From Faecalicatena contorta (GTDB lineage Bacteria; Bacillota; Clostridia; Lachnospirales; Lachnospiraceae): a stretch of DNA of 64,000 bases. How positions within the stretch are numbered: the first letter of the stretch is position 1; every line of letters starts with the position of its first letter. Position numbers and translations under genes: made by a program. Shown here in pieces: positions 7,875 through 21,500 of the stretch. The notes under the pieces are model-generated. The model was not told where the DNA came from and ran no database searches. It was given only the letters and a program-made list of their open reading frames with translations. Location: positions 62,001 through 126,000 of the forward strand of contig NZ_JAFBIY010000003.1 of NCBI RefSeq assembly GCF_021531975.1, read 5' to 3'.

Positions 7875-8474
7875 TTGCGAACACGTAACGAGGAACAATT
7901 TCAGGCGAAGAAGATTGAACTTATGGAAAAGTGTTTTGAGTGTTACGCTGAAAATGGACTTTCCGATGTCGGCATTCGTGGACTTGCAAAAGCCTGTAAT
8001 GTGAATTCATCTGTTTTATACACATATTTTGAAGATCTGGATGATCTGATCATACAATCCACAGCCTACTGTATGGCGAAAGTAGAAGATGATTTTATGG
8101 CGAAAGCGCCTACGGATCCGGAAGATGTAATGCGCTTCATTGATGAGATTCCTTACTGGACAGCCAAGAAGCACGGCAAAAAATATCGATTGATGTATCA
8201 GGTGTATACGAATCCCAAATATATTGAACACGGTAAAGCATTCTTTGAGGGCGTTAACAAGCGTTACACCGAATATGCAAAACAGCTTGAACCGAAGCTT
8301 GGTATACCCTATGACATCATAACACCGCTCATATTTATTCTTGTTCGTGCCAGTGTTCACTATGCATTGTTCGAGGATGAGTATTATCTGAAATCGCAAA
8401 TGGCGGTGCTGAAACAGAGTGTGGCTTTGTTTGCGGAAAAATACAGGAGAATGAGAAGCGATAAGGATGAATAA
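7875..8474 (+). CDS. TetR/AcrR family transcriptional regulator
   Basis: A 199-residue one-domain regulator. Residues 5-52 form the TetR helix-turn-helix (KKIELMEKCFECYAENG, GIRGLAKACNVNSSVLYTYF), and the rest is the helical ligand and dimer domain, without close resemblance to a characterised sensor. The start is a TTG at 7875 with GAGGAGGG upstream (7861-7868); no better ATG exists in frame. It overlaps the next gene by 8 bases and so is the first gene of an operon with the TPR protein and the giant surface protein. Autoregulation is likely by analogy with the family but not shown. Confidence 0.85.
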   Translation: MRTRNEEQFQAKKIELMEKCFECYAENGLSDVGIRGLAKACNVNSSVLYTYFEDLDDLIIQSTAYCMAKVEDDFMAKAPTDPEDVMRFIDEIPYWTAKKHGKKYRLMYQVYTNPKYIEHGKAFFEGVNKRYTEYAKQLEPKLGIPYDIITPLIFILVRASVHYALFEDEYYLKSQMAVLKQSVALFAEKYRRMRSDKDE

Positions 8475-9576
8475 AGAACAGGATACTATTGTGGAAGTAA
8501 AAAAGAAGAAGTGGTATCAGGAGAGAAGTAAGCAACTGATCGCTGCCTTACTGGTCGTGGCGCTTATCGGGACAGATGTTGTGATTCGGTATGCCAGTGC
8601 TTCTACCGCGGCGATCGAGACGAATCCAAAGGCACTGCTTAATGACGATGTTTATCAGAGTATGGATGAGGAATCGGATCGGGCCAAAGAGCTATGGAAG
8701 ATGCTGGAGAACTCAGAAGAGATAGAAAAGAAACTCAAAGATGCCTGCGATAAAGCGCAGCGTCTGATCGAAGAAGGGAAATACAAAGAAGCACTGGATC
8801 CGGTAAATTATATTATCGAGAACATGAATCTGACGACAGAGGAAATGTGCCAGTTGCGGATGCTCCGAACAGCGCTCTATTTCTACAGCGGAGAGTACAA
8901 GAAGGCAGCAGATGACTGTACCTGGCTGATCGGAAAGGGCAGAGATGAAAACGGATATTACTATTTCATGCGTGCGGCATGCAGGATACAGAATATGCAG
9001 TTCGAAAGCTCCAGAGATGATCTTCTTGAGGCTTTGGACAGAGGATATGAAGAAGAAGCTTATTGCTATGTGTATCTGACATTCTGTGAATACTATCTGG
9101 AAGATTATGAGCATGTGCTCAGCTATTCGAAGGAAGCTCTTGGAAGAGAACCGGGAGATGAATACAAAGGTACACTTATTTATTTTCAGGCACTTGCGAA
9201 TCTGAATCTCGGGTATTTTGAAGAGAGTGCTTCCTGCATGACAGAACTGCTGGATATGAAAGAATATAAGGAAAACGGTGAGCTTTACTATTACAGAGGC
9301 GTCAGTGAACTTACCCTTGAAAAATACGAGAATGCCTACGAAGATTTTAATCTTGCACTTAAGTATGGCATACCGTCAGCTGAGGGAGAAGGGGATGATG
9401 AGAACATGAAAACGATGCTTTATTACAACCGTGGAGTTGCGGCACTTGCACTGAACAGGGCAGAAGAGGCAAGGAGCGATCTGCAGAAGGTTGTAGAAAG
9501 AAACAATAATGCGGAGCTTGTGAAGGCTTCCGAAGAATTACTGGAACTATTAAATGGTCAGGGAACAGCGAAGTAG
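8467..9576 (+). CDS. Membrane-anchored tetratricopeptide repeat protein
   Basis: A 369-residue protein with a short basic cytoplasmic N-terminus, one transmembrane helix at about residues 20-42, and then an extracytoplasmic region of helical TPR-like repeats. Recognisable units include YKEALDPVNYIIENM, YSGEYKKAADDCTWLIG, YYFMRAACRIQNMQFESSRDDLLEALDRG, LGYFEESASCMTELL and YYNRGVAALALNRAEEARSDLQKVVE. TPRs bind other proteins, so a chaperone or assembly role for the giant secreted protein encoded 18 bases downstream is an attractive inference. It overlaps the TetR gene by 8 bases, so the two are translationally coupled. No enzymatic motif is seen. Confidence 0.8.
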   Translation: MNKEQDTIVEVKKKKWYQERSKQLIAALLVVALIGTDVVIRYASASTAAIETNPKALLNDDVYQSMDEESDRAKELWKMLENSEEIEKKLKDACDKAQRLIEEGKYKEALDPVNYIIENMNLTTEEMCQLRMLRTALYFYSGEYKKAADDCTWLIGKGRDENGYYYFMRAACRIQNMQFESSRDDLLEALDRGYEEEAYCYVYLTFCEYYLEDYEHVLSYSKEALGREPGDEYKGTLIYFQALANLNLGYFEESASCMTELLDMKEYKENGELYYYRGVSELTLEKYENAYEDFNLALKYGIPSAEGEGDDENMKTMLYYNRGVAALALNRAEEARSDLQKVVERNNNAELVKASEELLELLNGQGTAK

Positions 9577-9577
9577 A

Positions 9578-9590
9578 AAGGAGGAGGTGA
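9578..9590 (+). promoter_or_regulatory. Very strong ribosome binding site of the giant gene
   Basis: AAGGAGGAGGTGA lies just after the TPR stop and 4 bases before the ATG at 9595. It is close to the full anti-Shine-Dalgarno complement AAGGAGGTGA, with one extra AGG, so high translation initiation of the adhesin is expected. Confidence 0.75.
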
Positions 9591-9594
9591 TAGA

Positions 9595-12500
9595 ATGAAG
9601 TTGCATAAGATAGCCCGGGGCGTGCTTGTTATGATGGTGTGTCTGACAATGGTGACACCTTGTCTGGAAGTCAGAGCAGAAGATACCGGTTCTGATCCGG
9701 ACACTACGCAGACAGAGATAACGACACCGGAACCTGCGCAGACAGAGGAACCGGATGTTACACTGACGGAGACACCGGCACCGGAAGGAAGCGCGCAGAT
9801 AACAGAACAGATCGTGACGGATGAATCAGATGTCCCGACGAATGTAGTCAAGGAACCGGAAGTGTTTGAGAATGATCCTCCGGCTGAAGAGACAGATGAT
9901 GATACTGCGACTGAAGAAAGCAACGCGATTCAGAAAGCGGTAGATGAGGCTCTGAGGTCAGCACAGGTGAATGCGGGCACAAAAGAGATTACGATCGTAG
10001 TGGAAGATGGTACATATAACGGAGACATTAATATTTCGCTAAAGGATCATCCTTCCAGCCTGAAAAAGCTTTATATCATTACGAGAGATTCTTTCCTGGA
10101 TCCAGGCGAAGGCGGAGTGATCAATAAGTCGACCATTTCTGCAAATGGAGCAGGCGGAGCCAATACAACAGGCAATATATATATAGAAGGTTTGGATGTT
10201 GTGCTGGCAGGTCTTTATTATTCTTTGAATAAGAAGATTACCGCAAAAGACTGTGAAGTAAAAATCTATGGAACAAGCAGGGATGATATTATTCAGGTGG
10301 AACTGGATAACGCCAGTCTGTATGCGGAAACCGGAGCCGGAGTGGACACAATCGGAGTGACAGGATCCGGAGCTGGAAAGATAAATGCTTTTGTGACACT
10401 GAATGGCGGATCCGGAAGTGATATTTACACAATTGATACTTCCCTGGAAGGTACCGTACATGTTGATGATACAGATGGCGGAAGAGTGCATCTGACAGGA
10501 GAGCTTTCAAAAGATTCTGATAAGAAACCTGATGGAACATATAATGCAGCCGATAAGACAGCAGACATCACACTTACCAACATGGCAGCGAAAGAGCTTC
10601 ATATCCTTACATCCGGTATCGAAAGCTTTACCGATGATCTGAAAAACAAAGCTGAGATTCAGTTGAAGAAATCAGATCTGACAGATGGTAAGTATACGGA
10701 ACCTACACCGGCATTTGCCAATGTGATCTATAACCCGGAAGAGAATGAGGAAGTAAATCTCATCATGCAGGGAGGTAGCCTGCTTAGCAAACTTTTGATT
10801 CATGCGAAGAACCTGGTGGTGAATCAGATTCAGGCAGAGGGTATGCAGGTTCATCTCACTGGTAAGAATATTGAAGTAAAAGGAGTTGTTAAGGCAAAAG
10901 AAATAATTATTGAAGCAAGTGAAAATGACACTTTATTAGATATAGGAGTTCCAGATGAAGTTAATAATCTGATTGAAATAGATAAGTCACTCACCGTAAG
11001 TACGATGGATGTACTGACAAGTTCAAAAATCGTGATCGGAAAAGATGCCTCCCTTGAGGCGGATGGAAATGTCACATTGAACGCAAGTGGCAGCCAGAAG
11101 AACAACATTGTTCCTTCTATTATAAATGTAAAAATCGGAAACGTTAAAATAGATATATTAGGAAGAATTACTGCAGGTGGTGCAGTGACAGCAAATGCGA
11201 CATCTGAGTTTGATGCAAAGGCTGATAATAAGCACCTGGCAGAATATTTCGTTCCTCTTGCAATCAGTGTAGTTGTTGCAGAGTCAAAAGTGAATGTAGG
11301 AGAAGACGCAGTGATTACTGCAAATGGGGATATAAAGTTAAGCTCCCGGAGTGATGTAAAACTCAAAACAATTTCTACCGTGGGCAGCATTCCGATATCT
11401 CTGGCATTATCGGTCATTGTCAACGACTCTCATGTGGAAGTGCTTGGTACACTTATTTCAACAGGTGGCAATGTGACAATGGAAGCAGAAGGTAACACGA
11501 CGGTGATTACCAAATCTTCAAAAACCGCACCACAGACATCCGAGAATGCTGTGAATGCACAGAATCCAAATAGCAGTACACCGACAGGAATCGGAAGTAT
11601 CGCAAATCAGTTTGGCGGTTTCTTCGCAGTGGCAGTTGTCCTTCAGGATGTGGATGCTGCTTTGAAAGGCAATGGAAGAATTGAAGCAGCCGGAGATGTT
11701 ACTGTACATGCAAAGGCAGCGGAAACTGTAAAAACTTCAGCGGTTTCAGTCGGTGGTTCGACAGAGCAGAATGCAGAAGGCGGAGAGACAGTATCCGGAG
11801 TTAAGGGTAAACTTTCTTCTATTATTACGCAGCTGAAGCAGAAGCTCGCAGATACAAAAGATGGATTCAAGCAGGGTGCAGCAGCAAAGCTGAATGCAGT
11901 GCTTGGAAGAATCGATGGAAAAAGCGGCAATACGATTACAGCGCAGACCAATGAACATGGTGCAATATCTGCTCCATCAAGAGCAGAGGCAGATGATCTG
12001 GTTACGGTAAAGGTTACTCCGAATAAGGGATATAAACTTGTAGGACTTACCTATTCTTATCTCCCGGCAGGATCTGCATCCTATGTGACCAGAAGCATTG
12101 ATACATCTACCGGAACTTATACATTCAAGATGCCGGCAGTTGCAGTAACGATTGTAGCAGCTTTTGAAAAAACTGGAAACAATACCGCAGATGAGGATAT
12201 GGGACTTGGCAGTCTGTATGATGAAGACGCAGACGAGGACATGGGACTTGGCGATCTGTTCGACGAAGGTACCTCAGGTTCACAGACAGAGACACCAACG
12301 CCACAGAATCCATCCTATGTTGGGAATTTTGAAATTCAGAACTTTGAAAAGAAATCCTTGGATGGAAAAAATCTGGAAGGTGCGATCCTTTCTTCCCGTT
12401 CAAAGGCAAACGCAGGTGATAACGTAGAGATCACTGTCAACCCGGGAACAGGTAAACAGCTTCAGGAAGGAAGCCTGAAGGCGATCTATACCAATAGTCT

Positions 12501-15500
12501 CGGAAAGAGTATTAAGTATACGATTCCGAAGAATTCAGCAGGAAAATATTTCCTGACCATGCCGGAACTGAAGGCGGGCACAGTGCTGACATTTGAGGCG
12601 GAATTTGAAGACGCAGCACCTGGCACAACATCCGGCGGAACAGGTGGAAGCGCAAGCCGTTCATCCTCTCAGGTGACGGGAGCACTGGCTGTGAATATTG
12701 TGATCAACAAGAATGATGCATACATTGATACGACAAACGAAGTCATTGCGGGAGGAACATTACACCTCCTTGCTGAGGCTGATACGTATGCGGATTCCAA
12801 TGCAGATGCATCGAATTTCACACAGAACAGTGCAACGCAGACAACTCCGACAAATCCTGTAACAGGTCAGCCGGACACAAATACCGGTATCATCACCGGA
12901 CAGCAGAAACATGGCAATGTGATCATAGAGGCAACAACCAACGGAATTGTGATATTTAAGTCTACCAATCAGGATCCGCAGGAGGGTGAGAAAGTTGCGG
13001 TAGCAGTGCAGCCGATCGACGGATATAAGCTGAAAGAAGGCTCTCTTACATGGAGTATCAAGGACGCGACAGGCAATGTTTTGAAAGATGCATCAAACAA
13101 TCCGATGACCGGAACGTTTGATCGTGATCAGAATACCGGAAATTATTACTTTACAATGCCGCACTTACCGGAAGGTGCACATGTATCTATCACGACACTG
13201 TTCGAAGGAGATCTTCATAATATTAAGACAACAGCTCCGGCGGTAGCAGAGGGTACATTAAGTGCAGCGCCTTCAGCAAAGACGGGAGACAAAGTAAATG
13301 TAACTGTTAATGCCACATCCGATCATAAAGTGTCAAGGGTATATTATTATGACACTCCGGCAGCAGGTGTGACAGCAGAGAATAATATAGTAGAAATCAA
13401 AATGGGTACGGACGGAAATTGGTCATTTATCATGCCGTCTAAGGATATTACCATAAAGGCTGTATTTGCCCTGAGTGGATATGAGATTATTGTTCCGGGC
13501 GGTATTACTGCAGACAGAACAAGAGCAGACGCGGGAGAGACTGTTACGCTTACAAGCACTATGGCTGGACAGAACCTTACCGGTGTTAAGATCGAGTATG
13601 GATATCGAAGCATGTTTGGCGAGGAAGGCAATACCTCTACGACGATTGATTATTCAGACATTTACGGAGAGATTACTTTCAATGAAGCAAACGGTACCTT
13701 CGTACTCCCGGCCGGCACAGTGCTCGGCGATGGCATGATTATCGTTGTGACAGCCGGAACAGGAACAAACAAAAAATATCAGGTTAAGGTTGAAGTACAG
13801 AAGGACAGTTTAACAGGTCTGCCAGGCGGAATCATTTCCGCACCGGGTTATGTGGACGGAGGCAACGTGCTGACTGTTCGTGTAACTCCGAATAGTGGAT
13901 ACATGCTGGCACCGAATTCTCTGAAGGCAAGTATTGAAAAAGGAACCGGTGCTGCAGCGACAACCGAATTATTTGACATTACCGCAGATGCATCCGGCAT
14001 TTACAAATTTACCGTTCCGACTACGCTTGGTGATACAGCAGTCATTACGATCATCGGAAAATTTGTAGAGGGCAGTGGAAATGGAAATATTCTGGCTCCG
14101 CTTTCTCTCGGTGTTGGAGTCAATGTATCCGTAACAAACCACAGCAATAATGCTTACATTAAAAATGGTAAGATTACAGCCGGCGGACTGGATATCCAGG
14201 CACTCTCCGGAAACGCTGACCAGCCGATCACTTCTCTGGCACGTTCCTATGCAGGTTACTCACAGGGCGCGATCGGAGTCGGCGGAGCGGTTACCGTACA
14301 TGTTGCATCTGCAAAGACAACAGCAGTTGTATTAAAGAATGCAGAGGTTACATTAAGAGACAATGCAGCTATCCATCTGAACGCTTTCTCAAAAGAGCGT
14401 GTAGAGACAGTTGCAGATGCAGGCAAAAGCGAAAGAGGAGGCATCGGTGTAGGTGCGGGAATCGCAGTGGCAGTCACCGGTGTTGACGTAGTAGCCGGCA
14501 TCGAAGAAGGAACAAAGGTATATGTAAATCAATTATCAGAAGTAACGGTGAAAGCAGAGCATTCCGAAGAGGAGCGAGTATCTGCAGTAGCCGGAAGCGC
14601 AGGCGGCGTATCTGTCTCTCCGTCACTGGCAGTGAATGTATCCGGTGCACGTACAGAGGCATACATCGGTGCGGCAAAGAATAATGATAACAACCAGTGG
14701 CAGGTAAGCGGAGACTTTGATCTTTCATCAGCAAGCAATATCTACCGTGAGATCGCAGCAAACGCAGAAGCAGCAGGCGGTATGGTAGGAGTTGGAGCTA
14801 CTCCGGTAGTAACGGTATATCATGACAGCTCAAGAGCTTCTTTAAATAGAAGTATCAAGGCACAGAATATCAAAGTTGCTTCTGAGAGCATCAGCAGACT
14901 GAAGTCTACGGCACGTGCCGGAGCAAATGGAGCTCAGTCCGGATCATCATCAGGAACTTCCGGAAGCAGTACCGATTCCGGCAGTGATTCCGGGGAGGCT
15001 GCCTCGTCCAAGGGAGAATCGGACAAACAGGCAGATAAAAGTATCGGTGGTGCCTCCAAGCTTGCAGGCACTACAGGAAATCAAAATATTCAACCTGGCA
15101 TGGTCAGCAATATGACGGAGAACCGTCAGACTGCACAGACTAGCGAAGGGAAAATGAATATCGCTGCAGCCTTCAATCTGAATGTTATGAAGAACAGCAG
15201 TATCGCTGAGATCTTGGGCGATCTGTCTATGGAAGCAGTGGGGGATATCATCGTATCTTCTGTTGCTCTGACAGAAGCAAAGATCTATGCAAACGCATCT
15301 GCGACGCAGTCGATCATTGGTATCGGTGCAGCGGCAGCATTGAATATTGTAAGCTTTGTAAACCAGGCATATGTAGATCAGGCTGGCCTTAAGGCAGGCG
15401 GCAATATTCAGATCACAGCGCTGCTTCCGAAAGATGAAAAAGAGGTAACAGCGGATAATAATGGATCAGCTTCAGATGTAAATACTAAGGTAAAGAATTT

Positions 15501-18500
15501 TGTTACAGAGCTCGTAGATCAGGCAGCAGAGAAGATGGGGCTGAAAGCGCTCTTTGGAAATGAGAACGTGAATATGTTCAATAAACTGCTTTCAGATACG
15601 ATCGCAAATCTTTCAGAGCAGGCGATAAAGACGATGCTTGCGGGAACACCGTTAGAAGGTTATGAGGAAATGGATTTCCGAAAAGATCCGTCCAAGCTTC
15701 TCCTGCTGAAGGAAATCGTAGGAAGTAATATTGTAGAGCAGTTAAAGACGAATTCGCAGAAACTGCTCTCACAGCTTGGAAGAGTCCTTACAACTTCAGC
15801 ACTGGATGCGGCATTTACCTGGCTGAATGTAGATATTCAGAAGACAGACAGAGGACCGGCACATGCATTTGTGACGGAAGCAGTTGCCGGAGCCGGAGCT
15901 TCAAAGGTAGGTGTGGCAGGAAGTATTGCCATATGCGTAGCGAACGGAAGTACCAAAGCATATATTGGTGATTCTTTGAAAGAAGTGACTGCAGGAGGAG
16001 ATCTGATCGTCAGAGCATATTCTTCTCAGAGTGAAGAGACAACCGCAAGTTCTGCAGTGGGAAAAGACGGAAAAGCAGATAAGAATCTGTCTGCCGGAGC
16101 ATCCGGAGCAACAAGTGGAGTGACACCGGATCAGGCGGAACAGAAGCAGGAAAATCTGATCCTGTCTTCTTCCGTTGGCGGAAAATATACAGTAGCTGTA
16201 AACGGTTCGACTGTAACGGTAACACCGAGTGCATTAGAGGGCTACAAGATCGGAACTGTTACTGCAGTGAATACAAGGACAGGTGCAGCCATCACAGTAA
16301 CACCAAGTGGCGGAAACTATACATTTACGATCCCGGAACTCGGTGAAGGCGAGACGATTACAATCAAGGTGACTTTTGAAGAAGAACCGCACGATATCCT
16401 GATCGTTCCGATGATCACTACCGGAGGAGAGCTGTATGTAACGACTCCGGTCGCAACAGGTGAAAAGCTTCATAATACGTCTGCCAAAATGGGAGATAAA
16501 GTACAGGTTCGTGTTGTACCTGCAAAAGGCAAGCAGCTGAAAGCAGGAACACTTGTATATGTTTATAAAGATGGAAACGGGATAGAGCAGAGAAAGCAGA
16601 TCGTTACGCTTGAAAATCCTGGAAATCATACCTATGCATTCTACATGCCGGACTTTGATGTAAGAATTGAAGCAGTCTTTGAAGATGTTTCGGCAGGAAC
16701 AGAGACGACACAGATACCGGTGACTACTTTCGGTAAGTCTATCGGTGTGGGTGCGGCATTTGCACTGGATGTTGTGAATGCGGATGTGGAGGCAGGAATC
16801 GGAAAGAACCGTATCGTTCATGCGGAGAATATGGAAGTAACAGCAGAGTCCAGTCATTATCGTACGACAGTATCCGTATCCGGAACAGATCCGATCAGTG
16901 GTGAGAGTATGAGCAATGTTTCAAATTCCACACCTGTAGGATCAGGAACTACAACCATTACTCAATCAAAGGATTATTCGGTAGATGCATCGGCAGCGAT
17001 CGGTCTTACGGATCTTAATGTGAAAGCATATGTGGCAGAAGGCGCGAAGATTTATGCATCTGGAGACTTCAAGCTTCAGGCAGAATCTAAGGGCAATACA
17101 CTGACAAATGCAAGCGGCTTCTCTGCAGGAGGCCTGACAGCAGTCGGTGCAGCAGTAGCCATCAATATCGCAGATTCCAATGTTCTCGCAGCTTTTGACG
17201 GCACAGGCGAGATTGGCGGCGATGCGACAGTTAAGAGTTATACATATAATGAAGATGACAGCAAGGCGCTTGCGACAGCGATCGGTGCTGACATTGCGCG
17301 TATTCTCGGTAAATTCCAAAATGTAACGAATGTAACGGAGGATAATGCGAATAAGGTTATGAACGGCGACTATGAGAGCTTTAAGCCAAGTAATAACAAC
17401 CAAAATAACAACACAGCCAGCACTGTTAACAACAGGCTGGATGCCAACCAGAACAGCAGCAATCAGAGCGGACAGGCTGCACAGAATACAGACAATAACC
17501 TGGCTCTTTCCACCAACGCACTTCGTTCTCAGGGTGTAGCTACGGAAAGTACAGAAAGTGGATCAAAGGCAGGCAATGCGGCAGATACTGCAAATGGACA
17601 GGTGAAGAATAATACTTCCGGACAGGGCGGTTCTGCAAACCTCAACAACACCATTGGCAGAAAGTCCATTCAGGCAGCGGCAGCAGTTGGACTTAATATT
17701 ACCAACCATGCTGCACAGACATTCATCAACAATCGTCTGAAAGCAAAAAATATCAATCTGATCGCAGACAATGACGGTAATTATCAGACACTGGGAAGCG
17801 GTGCTACCATGACATTAGGTATGGCAAGATTTGCCCTTGCAATGGGTGTGGCAGTATCCGTAAATAACAATAAGGCACTCGTGATCGTCGGTGAAAATGT
17901 ATCGATTACAGTAGAAGCGGAAAATGACATAAATATTTCTGCGGATCTTACCCAGAATATGGATGGTAAGTACAAGGGATATCTTGGAGCACAGGCTCTG
18001 GCAGGTTCTGTGACAGGTTCCGCAGATGCAGCAATCGCCGGTGCGATAGCGATTCTCGTATCTCAGGCAGAGACACGCGTGACTGTAGGCGAAGGCGTGC
18101 AGTTGATCAGTGCAAGGTTCATTGACGGAAAGTTGATCGACGGCGGTGACATTAAGATTCTTGCAATGGATAAGAGTAAGCTTGCTGTACGCGCAGGTGG
18201 ATATTCTGTATCTACCAAAGGTGCCAAGATCGGTATGGGTGCATCGTACGCATTTATCTATGGAGAGAACACCGTGAAAGCGGAAGTTCTGGATAATGCC
18301 GTAATCCATGCAGATTCTCTTAGCATTCAGGCAGTAAAGGCAGAAGTATCACTTTCTGATTATGAGCTTCCTTATGGATTACAGACTTTGATCACACGTA
18401 GTGAAGGTGGTGCCAATATTCCGGTTTCCGAGCAGGGAATTATCCATATGTCCAAAAACGGAACAGGCTCAGCGGCGTCCTATGAAGTACAGATCAATCT

Positions 18501-21500
18501 GGATACACAACGTATTCTGGATGCCGTAGATTTACTGAACTTCCTGGCATCGGTTAACTATTATGCAGAAGCCATTTCCGGAGCAGTATCCGGTGTAACC
18601 GGTACACTCTCCGCAGCAGGTTCTATCGCAATGGTCTTCTTCTTCAATCAGGTGGAAGCATCCATCGGAGAGAACGTTGTGATCGTGCTTGCAAAGGACA
18701 TGGAACTGATCGCAGACAGCAAGGGCAATGCAAGAGTTATTGCAGGATCTCTTTCTGCAAGCCGGTCCAATATTGGTGCAGGACTTACGATAGGATTCCT
18801 GTACGATGAGGACTCTGTAAAGGCTCAGGTGGGAGATCATACAGAGATTACAGCTACAGAAGGGAAATATACACAGCGAAGCAGTTCTGACATGAATGCC
18901 CTTGTCATTACTGCGGCAGCGGCAGTCACAGCTTCAGCAGTCGGCTCGGCACTGGGCGGAAACTTCAGTGCGATCGTTCTTAATAATGAGGCAATTTCCA
19001 ATGTTGGAAATGATGTGACAATCACAGCAAAAGGAGATGTCAGCATCACATCACAGCAGCGAAATGATCTGTATCTGATTGCAGCAAGTGCAGCAGTCAG
19101 CGGCGGATCGACAGCAGCAGGCGGAACATTAAATGTTACGGTTGCAGACAGCAATGCGAAAACAATTGTAAAGGATGACTGCGTAATCAAGAGTACCGGT
19201 GAATCTGTCACCATTTCCTCTCTTACAGAGGAGCAGCTGATCAGCGTTCTGGCAAGCGCAAGTGCATCGCCAACGGGATCAGGTACAGCCGGCACGATCA
19301 GTGTTCTTGTATCGGATTCTGATACGCTGACAGATATTGGAGAAACAGAGATTTATGCAGAGAAACATGTACGGATTCGTGCAGACGGATCAGCAAAGCT
19401 CTTCCAGATCAACGCGGCATTAAGTGCCGGTGCCCAGAATGCAGTGGGTGCAACAGTCAGTGTCAATGTACTTGACAGAAATATTAAGGCAACCGTAGCA
19501 CCGTCTCAGATCACAGCAAATACCGGAGATGTAGAGCTTGGTGCAACAGGAGATGAAATGATTCTTCTTGTTCTGCTTGCAGGCGGTGCGGCAGGAGCAA
19601 ATGCCCTCAGGGGTGTGATTCCTGTTATCGTGAATAACAGTACGATCCTTGCAGAAATCGAGGATGGAACTGAGGATAATTATACAAGCATTCGTTCCGG
19701 CGGAAAGATTGCAGTGAAAGCAGATGCAGACTCCGGCATTTACCTGATCGCTGGAGGATTATCCGCAGCAGGTGCAAATGCAATGGGTGCAACGATCAAT
19801 ACCGCAGTAGTAGGAAATGATATTCAGGCAAATCTGGGAGCTTTTGCGGAACTTGCTTCTGTTTATGATGTGCTCGTTCAGGCACAGGCAAAAGAAGATA
19901 TCGTGATGGTATCCATCGCAGCAGGACTTGCCGGCAGCAGTGCAGTAAACGGTGTTATCAATACTCTTGTTGTGAAGAACGTGGTAAAGGCAACGGCAAG
20001 AGAACATGTAACCATCGCAGTAGAAAAGCAGGACGACGGCGGCGCAGAAGATGCCGACCCTCTCCCTGGTGTGACGGTTAAGGCGGATGACGATACAGTC
20101 CTTTTGAATCTGGCAGGATCTCTGTCAGCAGCCGGAAATATCGGCGCAGGTGCAACAGTCGTTACACTTGTATTTAATAAAGAAGTAACAGCGCAGACAG
20201 GTGCGACAGATGTCATTACTTGTCCGGGCAAGGTAGAAGTTCTTGCACATGCAACAGACGACCTGATCCTTCTCGCAGTTGCTTTCGGTGCCGGCGCATC
20301 AACTGGTGTTGCAGGAGGTGCCAATGCCCTTGTATTCCAGAACCATGTAACAGCGGCTCTTGGCGGAAGAATCGGTACAGAAAATAATCGTGTTGCAGCT
20401 GTAAAGGTGGCAGCGGACACCAACAGTACCCTTGTAAATGTTGCGGCAGCAGCAGGTCTTGGCGGCACAACAGGTGCAACAGGAATTGCAGTTGTTACAT
20501 ATTTTTATAATGAGACTCTGGCATTCGTTAAGGACGGATCATATGTCAAGGACGGAACATACGTTAAGAACGGAAGTAAGATCTACGCGTCAGGTTCTGT
20601 TGAGATCCTCGCGACTTCTAAGGAACTTGTTACAGCGGATGCAGCAGGTGCAGCAGTGGGCGGAACAGCCGGTGTGGGCGGTACCCTCGATATTGTGGTG
20701 ACAAAGGTTGTTACAAAGGCATATACAGAAGACAATGTTGTAATAGATGCCACAGGTTCTGAATCCGATATCACAGTCAGAGCAGATGACAAGTATGATC
20801 TCATCGCAGTGGTCGGTACTGTGGCAGTCGGCAGCACAGCCGGTGTGGGTGTCAGTGTACTGACGACGGTATCTTACAATACCGTGAGTGCAGTGATCGG
20901 AAACAACAATACGATCACCGCAGGAAGAGATATTACCGTATCCGCAGCATCCGATCGTCTCGTACAGGGATATGTGCTGACAGTCGGCGGCGGAAGTGTT
21001 GGTGTATCCGGTTCCATTATGGTAGTGGTTGCAGGAAGTCTCCTGACAGAAGATGCACACAATGGTATCTATGTATCCAATGACGAAGCGTCAGCGATGG
21101 ATCCACAGAAACAGACAGATGGAGCATTCTCACAGGCACACAGTGCAGCACAGGGATACAAACCACAGGAGAGTCTTACAGTCCTTCTGGCAAGTGATGG
21201 ATCCAGTGCGAAAGGAACCGCAGAAGGAAATGGAACCATCGACTATAACAATTATGGTCAGGATACAAGTGGAAAAGATAACAAAGAAGGCAGCGATGCC
21301 AACATGAATGATGCCACCTACGACAGTGCCGCAGACGGAATCGTAAAGACCCGTACCCAGGGTGCAACGATAAACGGAACAGAGCTTTCCGATGCCACAA
21401 CAGCAGTTGTAAAAGGCGGCGATGTTGGAACCAGCTTAACGGCAGGCAGAAATGTGAGTGTTCATGCCGGTGACAACTTAAGCGCATACATGGCAGGCGG

